From NCBI RefSeq assembly GCF_018320785.1, contig NC_054869.1:34264289-34328288 (forward strand): a DNA stretch of 64,000 nt. Reading direction: 5' to 3'. The DNA comes from Cheilinus undulatus. Taxonomy: Eukaryota; Chordata; Actinopteri; Labriformes; Labridae. The first letter of the stretch is position 1; the number at the start of each line of letters is the position of its first letter. Under the pieces are notes generated by a model that worked only from the letters and a program-made list of their open reading frames with translations, was not told where the DNA came from and searched no databases. Shown here piece after piece: positions 25,370-36,300 of this stretch. The translations under genes were made by a program, and so were the position numbers.

Positions 25370-26490
25370 ATCGGTCCCCTCATTAACCAAAACATCTTAT
25401 CAGCCATTCACATGGCAGCAACAATGTATTTACTGTAGACATGTAGACATGATCAAGATGATATGCTGAAACTCAGACCGAGGATCATAATGGAGAAGAA
25501 AGATGAATGAAGTGACTGTGATTGTGGAATGGTTTTTGGTAGTGTGAGTATTTCACAAGCTGCTGATCTAGGGGATTTTCACTTACGACCATTACTAGGG
25601 TTTGCAATAAATACTTGCACTATTGATGGCAGAGGTCAGAGGAGAATGGCCAGGCTGGTTCGAGCTGATAGAAACGCAACAATAACTTAAATAATCACTT
25701 GTTACTGTTGAAGTGTAAAAAAGGGCATCTCTGAATGCACAGCATGTTTAACCCTGAAGCAGATGGACTACAGCAGCGGGAGACCAAACTGGGTGCCACT
25801 CCTGTCAGTTAATAACAGGAAACTGAGGCTACAGTTTGTAGGGCTCGTCAAAATTGGACAATAGAAGACTGGAAAAACCTGCCTGCTCTGATTAGTCCCA
25901 CTGTCTGTATCTGTACTCAGCCTAATGTCCACTATTTTAGTGTGTGTGTGTGCATGTTTGTGTATGAGTGAAACAGTACGTACGTGTGTGATGAGTGGGT
26001 GTACATGTAACTGTTGTCTGTGGGGTGGCTGATAGTGGTACAGGGTGGTTGCAGGTGTGTGGATGTGCGGGAATGACTTTAATTGTCTATGTTAAGCAAA
26101 AGGTGGGGGTTGGTGGGTGGGTTTGAGGTAATGTTTTTATTTGTCTATGTAAAGCACTTTGAGTTACATGTTATGTATGAAAAGTGCTTTATAAATAAAG
26201 TTTGATTGATTGAATATCTGCTACAAGTTTTGAATCATGAAGTCAGAATTTGGCCTGAACACAAACAACATTAACACCTTCCAGAACATCAGTTATGTCC
26301 CCTTTAAAGTTGCTTGACTTACCCTTTTTTCCAATTCTGATGCTCCATCTGAACTTAAGCAGATCATCTTGACCATGTCTGCATGCCTAAAGCACTGGTT
26401 GCTGCTGTGTGATTAGCTGATTAGATACCTGTATATGAGCAGCTGAATAGGTATACCCATGAAGTGGCCCACGATGGGTGTATATATACA
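25370..26490 (+). mobile_element. Tc1-like element, decayed, split by a LINE tail
   Basis: Plus-strand debris of a fish Tc1 transposase: GTGAGTATTTCACAAGCTGC, GGTCAGAGGAGAATGGCCAG and ATTGGACAATAGAAGACTGG all occur in order in a common fish element. Its 3' inverted repeat reappears at about 26400-26470 (GATTAGCTGATTAGATACC). Between them 25890-26212 is an inserted LINE tail. In cep78 intron 1. Confidence 0.6.
25890..26212 (+). mobile_element. LINE (L2/CR1-like) 3' tail nested in a Tc1 remnant
   Basis: GT-rich stretch with a (GT)n run (25940-25955), then AAAGCACTTTGAG and AAAGTGCTTTATAAATAAAG followed by TTGATTGATTG. This is the standard 3' end of fish L2-type LINEs with its short tandem tail. 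It interrupts the Tc1 remnant at 25370-26490. Confidence 0.6.
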
Positions 26491-27055
26491 CGTTTCAAGT
26501 GAATGCTGTTGGTCACATTACATCTTGTACAATTTTTTTGTGCTAAGATCAATTTAAATGTATGTAATTTTTGATCCTTAGAGCTACCTGTTAAATCCAT
26601 ACTCATCTGAAATGTTTCTGTTTTAGTCAGTAGTATGTACATATTATCTACAGTGTGTGAATTTTAACAGTTTCTGTGCTAAAAATAGTAGAAATGTGAC
26701 CAAATTGTGCATTTGTCCTTAAAATACTAGTTACTAAAGACTTCAGAACTAGGTCAAATGCCTACTTGTTTTTGATAGACAAGCAATTCTCATTTGTATA
26801 GTCGTGCATGCAGATCAAACTAAAAACAAAAATAATATATATAATATATCCAGCAGGCAAGAATTTTGTCAAGAATTATAATTGAAAATGGATAGTATAA
26901 TACAAAAAAATGCCTGTAGAAATAAAGTATTATTGTAAAAAATATGTATGCATTTTATTACTGGAATATATAAGATCTCATAGCCATACTGAGATTAGAT
27001 TATTTTGACTATGCATGATTTTCTTCGCATGATTCTTAAGTATGTCCATTCCCAG

Positions 27056-27324
27056 GTCAAAGATGGTTCAAGACAGCGCTCATATTCGGCGGCGGGGGGC
27101 CCAGGACTTTATGGCATACTATGACTTTGCCTGTGCCAGACAGGAGTCTGTCCCTCTCCCAGCTGTGAAGATAAAGCTTGACAAAGGGATGTTGGACTTT
27201 AACGGCGACAGGGTCAAACTCACAGACTGGCCACCCATTCTCAGCGCTATTTGCATCAATAAACATCTGCACCATATTGCAATTAGCAGCACATATCAAT
27301 CTAGTCTGGGCTCTGGGGATACAG
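27056..27324 (+). CDS. cep78: cep78 exon 2: start codon and N-terminus
   Basis: Acceptor CCATTCCCAG at 27055, ATG at 27063 (GTCAAAGATGG, moderate Kozak), donor GTAAGAC at 27325. It encodes residues 1-87 with VPLPAVK and [13 protein letters not shown], matching VPLPAVR and LDFNADRL...DW of human CEP78. An ATG at 27042 lies in the intron upstream of the acceptor and is not used. Confidence 0.92.
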
Positions 27325-30300
27325 GTAAGACAGAAAATAGTCCTTGTACATGTAGAAACAGTCAAAAAAGAAGTATTACCAGTTTCTTCCAAGAGTTACA
27401 ACCTCTCAAATAGAAACAAGTACAAGAACGTCAATGTTAACTTTCACAATGAACAAGTTTTGCACTTTTCAGATAGATGGTATCTAAAGTCTAACTTCAA
27501 GAAGAAGATTCCAGCCATCCGCTCCAAGGACATGACATTTAAGTTGTGCAAGGCCCTGAGAGAGTGTCTGAGTATTTCTCCTAACCTCAAGACTCTGCAG
27601 CTTAATGGACTTCCGCTGAGAGAGCGGGACCTCATCACCTTGACAAAGGTAAAAACAAAACAAATAATAACCAAACAAGACAACAATTAATAACCAAATG
27701 AATGCCGTGATTTTGAGAGAGTAAATATAAATAATGGATATATGAGATATAAATCATGGGTGAACACTGATTTTATCAGCTGTCATGTTAAAAAAAGTTG
27801 AGTTAAAACAGAAAAAAAGCTGTTAAGAAAAGAAAATTAGCTTTATATTTTCTGTTCTAGGGTTTGGCAAAAAGTGTTTCCTTGGAAAATGTATCCCTGG
27901 CTAACTGTCCCATTAGTGATGAAGGCTTAGAAGGTTTGTTTTTCAACAGTGCTATTTAATCTTTTAGGACACTCCCTTTCTTTTTATGTACGCATGTCTT
28001 GAAAATATCCTTTTTGTTTTTTGTTTCAGTCATTTGTCAAAGTGTTAAGTATTCTACGAGCATCAGGATGGTAGATTTTACAGGATGTAATCTCACCTGG
28101 AGAGGGGCTGAGCACATGGCAAACATCATCAAGGTATCGGATTTAATTTTTTAAAGACAGACCATATTTAAAAAAAATTAACTGCATTAGAAAATACTTC
28201 TATACAATGTTTTATATGAAATTAATATATTTCTTAGCATCAGGGCATGCAGAGGCATGGTACTGCATGGGCAGAGTCTCTGAGGTACCGACAGCCACAG
28301 TTTGAAGGAATGAGAGGACTCCGCCGAGTCACCCTTAACTGTAACACTTTGATTGGAGACCGGGGAGCCGCTGCTCTCGCAAACGAACTAGCTGAGGACC
28401 TCTGGGTTAAAGGTGAGTGGGTGTTTAAGGGACACTGTAAAGCGTAAATTAGCTCATGCTTTGAGTAACTATTTTGTTCCTTGTTGAACAGCTGTGGATC
28501 TGCAGAGGTGTGGTCTGTCCAATGAGGGAGCTGGTCGTTTGTTGGAAGCCTTGAAAACGAATACTACTCTTTGTGTCCTGGATATACGAAGCAACCCTTT
28601 AGTGGGTAAGAAGAAACTCAACCAAAACCAAGATAATGCCTCAGGTTTATCACACTACAAAGCAGTATGGTATCTCACATGCAGTATAGATATATATTTT
28701 TAGCTGTGTCCACTGTGCATGCTAATCCTAGGCAAATCTTCATGCAGTTGTTATATGACATATTAACTTCAGAAACATCTAACAAAAGAAAACATTCATC
28801 TCTTCAAAAACCATGCTTCTTTGCAATTCTTTTTTTTTTTTTGGTTTGTTTTACAGACAAGGTCCTCATTAAAACTCTATTAGAGAAAGTTTTAATGAAT
28901 GCTGGTCAGACACCAGAGGTGAGTGTCTGCGACTTATATGATCACTTATAGTCCTAGGAAAAAAATACCTAAACCATACATTAACATACTGTATAATTTG
29001 TATTTTTTTCTTAATTTATACTGTCGTGTAGTACTGCTGGATCAAGCCTGCAACCACAGAGCCACAGAGAACATCTGGTCCAAGAAGGCGTTCACAGCCA
29101 ATTGCTGTCAGAAGGAAAACTACAGTAAGGATAGGTATGTGTATAATTCTTTCATATTTTTGCACAGTCTAACATTAAACATAGGCACCTTTTTATTAAA
29201 TTAACTGTGAAAATGTTTGCACACTGAGTACATTTTTTGTCTTTAATTGCCATGTGTTTAAAAAGTAATATCATTTCATCTTGTGTCAGTCATGCTTACA
29301 CACCAACTCTGAAACAATAAGTCATCATTTTTCAGTAGTGGCAGTAGCTTCCTTTCTTTCTGTCTCTTTCTTTACATTGAAAATCTCTAAAGAGCATTCT
29401 GTGGACTTCAAACATGGCACCAAACAGATTAGGGCCAAAGTTCTATCTACACTGCGTTCCACATTATTATGCAAATGATATTTTTCTCTGAATTTCTTAA
29501 ATATTAATGCAAATGACAGTCAGAATATTTTTCAAGTCATCAGCCATTAGAGCATAATTCAAATGTTTTTGAACAAACTTCATAATGACAAAAATTATTT
29601 TTTTAAAAATAAAAACCTCAAAATGCACTTTTCCACATTATTAAGCACAACAGCTTTTTAAAACATTTTATAGGTTGTAAAGAACTGAAAATGGTCATTT
29701 GTAGAAATTGCAGCATCAGGGGGTCATATTTATTGAAATCAAAGCTATTTCAATCAAAAACATCTTAACAGGACAAGTTCCATGTTAACATAGGAGCCCT
29801 TCTTTGATATCACCTTCACTATTCTTGCATCCATTGAACTTGTGAGTTTTTGGAGAGTTTCTGCTAGAATTTTTTTTTTTGCAGGATGTCAGAATATCCT
29901 CCCAGAGCTGCTGTTTTGATGTGAACTGCCTCCCACCCTCATAGATCTTTAGCTTGAGGATGCTCCAAAGGTTCTCAGTAGGGTTGAAGTCAGGGGAGGA
30001 TGGGGGCCACACCATGAGTTTCTCTTCTTTTATGCCCATAGCAGCCAATGACACAGAGGTATTCTTTACAGTATGAGATGGAGCATTGTCATGCTTGAAG
30101 AAAATTTTGCTAGAAGGCACTATTCTCTTTTTGTACCATGGAAGAAAGTGGTCAGTCAGAAACTCTATATACTTTGCCGAGGTCATTTTCACACCTTCAG
30201 GGACACTAAAGGGGCCTATCAGCTCTCTCCTCATGATTCTAGCCCAAACATGACTCCAACCCCTCCTTGTTGACTTCCCGGCCTCATTGGGACATGGTGG

Positions 30301-33300
30301 CCATCCACCAACCATCCACTACTCCTTCATCTGGACCATCCAGGGTTGCACGGCACTCATCAGTTAACAAGACTGTTTGAAAAGGAGTCTTCATGTATTT
30401 CTGGGCCCACTGCAACCGTTTCTGCTTGTGAGCACTGGTGAGGGGTGGCTGAATAGTAGGTTTATACACGACTGCAAGCCTCTGGAGGATCCTACACCTT
30501 GAGGTTGGTGGAACTCCAGAGGCACCAGCAGCTTCAAATACTTTTTTGCTGCTTTGTAATGGCATTTTAGCATCTGCTCTCTTAATCTGATGTATTTGTC
30601 CGTCAGAAACCTTCCTTATTATGTCTTTATCTGCACAAACCCGTCTATGCTCTGAATCAGCTACAGATTTCTTCACAGTACGATGATCATGCTTAATTTT
30701 TCCTGAGATATCTAATGTTTTCATTCCTTGTCCAGGGCATTACACTATTTGACACTTTTCAGCAGCAGAGAGATCCTTTTTCTTTCCCATATTGCTGAAA
30801 CCTGTGGCCTGCTTAATAATGCATGTGGAAAAGTGCATTTTGAGGATTTTATTAAAAAAAAAAATAGTTATCATTATGAAGTTTGTTGAAAAACATTTGA
30901 ATTATACTCTAACTGTTGATGACTTGAAAAATATTATGACTGTCATTTGCATTTATATTTAGAAAATCAGAGAAAAATGTCGTTTGCATAATAATGTGGA
31001 ACGTGGTAAAGCCACATAAAACAACAAAGACTGACCTTAAAAGATGCATTCTTTCTCCAACAAGCTTTGTAGAATTTAGCACAGCACTGCATCACACAAC
31101 CCTGTGCAAATCACCGTATTATTTGATGGGCTCTGTCAGCAGTGGTTGGTCCAAAGGCTTACTTTTTTCAAAAATTGAAAATTCAACCAAATAATCTCAA
31201 TTGCTTTATGTCTTGGCAGTGTAAGATCATTTTCTTTAGTTCTGCAAATTTTTGCAGTGAATAAAAAAATAAATGCCACAGGCTGGAGGTGTGCAAGGTT
31301 TCTGTGTGTGATGTTTGTAATCAGTTAACAAATTTTCAGAAAAGGTCTCAGTGTGCAAAGAAATTTAGTCTCCATGTTTTAGACAAAAATACCACGATTT
31401 GGCGTTTGGGTGTTGTTGAAAGACAGATTCTTAACCCTTAATTTTTTTCTAAAAACAACATACCATGTAGTGCCTTTGAATCTGTTTGAATTAGTGTCCT
31501 ATAATCTCGCACTCATACTGTCTGTTTTTTGACTTCTCACTTTTGGCTTTTAAGTCATCTTGAGAACTGGTAAGAACTGTATTCATTCAATTCTTCTCAT
31601 AATTTGTAAGTCCATTCAACTCAACTGAAAGGAAACTTGCAAATGATTTCTGACAGATTGATATAGTTTGATGGCTATATTAGAAAGTTAACTTTAATTC
31701 TGAAAACAATTCTAGCTTGATTTAAATAAAATTAAACTTAGTGCAAAATTAAGTAAATTTGTGTCTGGTAGGTTATTTCTTTTGTAACAATGCTTCTTGG
31801 CTATAAGTCTTGAATTGTTGGAAAGTCTCTTTATTTCGAGTTTTGCCCATTAAAAATTGGCCAAATCTTTGTGGAAATTCCAAACAATTTTGCTGTTGCT
31901 GTTGATTCTTGTTTTGAGTTTTCGTACCCCAAGGTGCTGACAACCAAGTGCCTGATTGGCAACTGGTTACAGCTATGTTCCACCAAATAACATCAAACAA
32001 GAGTCAATGGTAGAATAAGCTGTTTGGCATTGGCTGAGAAGATTTGGCTGATTTTTCATTGGTGTAACCCACATACTCAGCTCTGCTGCTCATCCCACAA
32101 ATGCATGCTCCTTACAAATTTGGCACCATTCAAAAGGAAAAAAACAGGCTTTCCAGTGGTATGAGATTTATTGCCAAGAAGCATTGTTACAGAGAAATAA
32201 TCTACCATGCACAATTTTCTTACATTTTGTGTTAGGTTTAATTACCTGACACCAAAATTAGTATTTGAAATACTGTTAGATCTAGAACCAAATGGAAAAA
32301 AGTGTAATGACTACGGTTATCTCCACAGATCTAAATCAAATACCCCCTGAACAAACAGTATCTTAATATCTTTTTTCCTGTAAGGTATATGTTTAATAGT
32401 TTATAGTACTTCAATATATGTCCCTGCGTCCATTATAAGGAATGAAGACATTTATCACTGAAACTGATTCATTCACTAACCTGCTTTCTAGTGCCTTTTC
32501 CCGAATGCAGTGTGCCCTCATTCAAAAACAATCATAAATGCTACCTAACACAAATGTATTGTCCTAAAGCTCTCTGCTGGCAAGTTAAATACTTTTTATG
32601 TGTTTTTTTCTCTGCTGCAGCCCCTTATAAAGGAACGTCCACTGGAGGGTGGATTTCAGGCGTTCCTCGGCATGCTGCTGCAAGAGCTGGACGCCAGAGG
32701 TGAGGAGATACTTTATTAAAAACATATTTTTCCATCTCTAGTTGTAAGGAAGTTTATTTGTTATGTGAAAGACTTGATAAAGACAAATGATTTGATCAAA
32801 ATATATGTATGTATTTTAGTGTTTGCTGTTAAATTGAATGGATATTTTGGCATTTGTGCTTATTGTTTTGGATCCTTTTGTGACAGAGGTATGCCTCCTG
32901 GAGTCAGTGTGATTGATCAAAGCTTTCAGGTGAGTGGGCTTTATTTATGTGTCAAATATGGGTAGGAATAACTTTAAATTATTTTTGTTGTTGCTCAAAC
33001 TTTTTGGTGTAGAACATAAAATGTGGCTATGACCAAAAAAGTCACACTTGCAAGCAAGGCTTTCATCTCACACAGTTTTGTTGAAATTAGGGTGCAGCTA
33101 CTGTGAAGGGTACCATGGAGTCAAATTCAGAGGGAGATATAGAAGAAGAAGAGGAAGAAATTGTGGTGGAAGTGGAACAGAAACCATCTCTACCTCAGGA
33201 CGGGATTTCAGAACGGGAGTTTACACATATGCAGGTTGGTTTCATTTAGCAACTTCTTAAACTTCAACTTGTCAAGTATTAAACATGATCAATATTTTTT

Positions 33301-36300
33301 TTTTACTTCATCGGGATACTTATAAGCAGTTTCATGCTTTTTATCTGTGTGTGTGCTGCTATGCATGCCCTGCAGATGGAGCTAAAAGAGTGTCGTCTGA
33401 GGCTGGCAGAGGAGCGAAGGGCCAGACTAAGAGCAGAGTCAAAGCTCATGGAGGTTAGGAAAGTCTCCAAGAAACTTGCATACCAGTTTTCTGTCTGTTA
33501 TTAGTTTTTCTTTTCTTCTGCTAAGTTTTTCCACTGTGCTCATCAGTTGGCATTTTCCTGTGAAAGCAAAGGATTTCACTCTGGCTGCAAAGGATTTTGT
33601 ACTATAGAGGCTTTAGTTTAGAGATTTTCTCTATATTGTATGCTGTGACAAAGAAACTAATTTATTCTAGACTTACATCATTTTAAGTCAGCCTAATTGA
33701 AGTGTGTTTGAAAGTTATTATGGTTATTACTCATAATAAAGCATTTCTTTAAGTTTGGCCTGAAATGAAAGGAAGCTCATTTGATTGTTGAAGAGGTGAC
33801 GTTCTCTGAATGTTAACTGTGTCAAAACTTTTTTAACAGTTCAACCTAATATTTGATTGAGTGCCTTCAAACTAACTACCCTGACACTTTTTCTTTTTCC
33901 ATTTTCAATCAGTTTGAGATGGAGAACATCCGTCTTCGTGAAAACAATCTCTCCCTGTCAGAGGCGCTTGCAGCAGCAGGCTCCTCATCAGCGCGACCTG
34001 CTTTTGGTGCTCTGGAGGACGAGGCTGTGCTTGAGAGTATTGAGAGCTCATTCACCAAGTTCCATGCTTTCCTGGATCTCCTAAAAGATGCTGGGTGGGT
34101 TTTGGTAAGACTGGACAGAACAGCATTTGTCTTGTTGCCTTGCTTGTGCCACTTCAGTGCTGGTGATAGGTGGTGAAAAGGGGGTGTTTATTCATGGTAA
34201 GACTTTCGGTTTCATTCTATTTGTCTACTCATTCTAGTTTTTCATTCAGTGATTTGGGATGAATTGACGTTCCCTTCTTTTAAACACCTTGAGTGTCAAA
34301 ATAGTTTCATTCTGACAGGAACCCCACAGATAGTAACTTGAATTTAATCTAACTATTTAATTATCCCCTCTTGACGAATGTCACTTCATTAAATTTAGTT
34401 TCTATGCATATATTTAAATGCCACAAGAATTGCATCATGGCATCTGGCAAGGTGTGGAGCACCACTTTCAGATGTATAGGTGAAATCCATTATACTTTAC
34501 TGCATTATGTATAATCAAATCTTATAAAAACATTAAGGGTGTTGTATGGACTGAGATTAGATGAGATGTGACTGAATACACCGTAGGTTGGCACTGGTGT
34601 TTTCCTCAAAATGCTGGGCTGTTTTTTTAAATGGACTTGTAACCGTAAATGTCTGTTTGATTTCGGTTTCATTCTGAGATGCCCTTTTACAACAAAAGTG
34701 TTTTTGTTTCGTTCTGCTGCCTTCCAGCTTTTGGAAACCTGGTACCGAGCCCAGTCCAGTTTCACTGTGACAAAACAGCTTTGATTTTGTCATGAGGTCC
34801 ATACCCCCTTTTTGCTCAAAATATTTATCTTTGATTGTTCACTTTATTTTAAACTCAAAGATGCTGAGTAGTTTTTAACCAAGGTGTGAAGCAAATTCCA
34901 CTTACAGTGTAAATCTCTTTTTTTTTGTCTTGACATACACCCTGCAGTAAATTCTTCGTTAGTGGCTTTGGGAGTTTATTTAAGAGTTAAATTCACCTTT
35001 CACTCTGACTCATTCATTCCTCCTACTAACTATTATTTTATTATTTTACCAAGTGGAAACAATCAAACCAATATGCTTGAAGTCCTTGTCTTCACTCCAG
35101 TGCAATTCCAGTACACGTGTTCTGTCTACTGTTTAAAGAGTAGCAGTCAGCACAACAGAAAAATCATGTTTCTAAAGATGCCTTCCCATCCTTTTATCAG
35201 TGAAATTATTGTATGCTCTAGTAATGTTATCTCAGTGTAAGCAGAATCTCAGTGACATAGCTCTAGAAAAGAGGAAACTGCTTTATTTAGTACCATATCC
35301 TATGATTCATACGTTCAATATACTTTGGGCTTGCCGTTGTTTTTTTTTCAGCCTAGGTCAACTTGCATCAATGGCTGGAATTGAGAAATCAGATTTTCAC
35401 CCTCCAGGCAGACCTCAACTTTCCTCTACAGTCAGACCAGGTTTAGGCAGTGCAGAATCACCGGACCGAGGGGAGTATTTGGATGTCCGGGCGAAAACCG
35501 ATGCGCCATTTCTGGTAAGGGACAACAGAGAATTTTAAGGGAAATGTATGTGATTTGTGTGATGTGATCACAGTATCAGAAAATGAACCCAGATTTAAAG
35601 ACATTACGTTTGCATATGGCATGTTGTACCATGAAAGCAAAATCACTTTTGAACAGCATTAAGTAGAAATTAAAAACTTTATACAGTGCATTCAGAAAGT
35701 ATTCAGACCCCCTTCACTTTTTTTTTTTCAATTTTGCTATGTTGCAGCCTGATCTTACATTGAAAAAAATAATTGTTATTCTCAAAAATCTACACTCAGT
35801 AACCAATCATGAAAAGGGGAAAACAGATTTAGACATTTTAACAGATTTATAAAAAATGAAAAAAAAACTTGGATAAGACATTGAAATTTAGCTCATGTTT
35901 TTCCAATTTCTCTCAGTCATGATGAGATGTTTCTACACCTTGATTGGAGTTCACCTGAGGTAAAATAAATTGATCAGACATGATTTGGGAAGCACATGCC
36001 TAAAAAGAGATATAGAAGCAGAAAATGGTCGCCACAATATTTGTTGAAGCTATCATGATAACTGTGGTGTATTATTAAGAAAACAGAACAAAGACTTCTC
36101 AATATAATGGAGAGAGTTAACTGTAAAATGGGGTGCAGTCCAGGTCTTTAAAGACTTTGGTAGAGCTCAGCCCCCAGACCCTGAGGAGGGACCCTGTCAG
36201 TAAGTGTTTGGGTAAAACTGATTTGGTTTAGTCATTGATCTTTTGTCTTCGTTTGATAAGACAGATGGACAGAAAAAGGAAATTTTGGGAGAAAGAATGG

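Noticed and set aside
27178..27690. Plus-strand open frame of 170 codons overlapping cep78 exons 2 and 3
   Set aside because: It runs through the intron and is in a different frame from cep78 in exon 2; it joins exon 3 only by chance. Homology supports the spliced reading.
32491..32703. Open frame running into cep78 exon 10 from upstream, with a good acceptor at about 32491
   Set aside because: The upstream part ([12 protein letters not shown]...) has no CEP78 match, and the strong acceptor at 32620 fits phase and homology.
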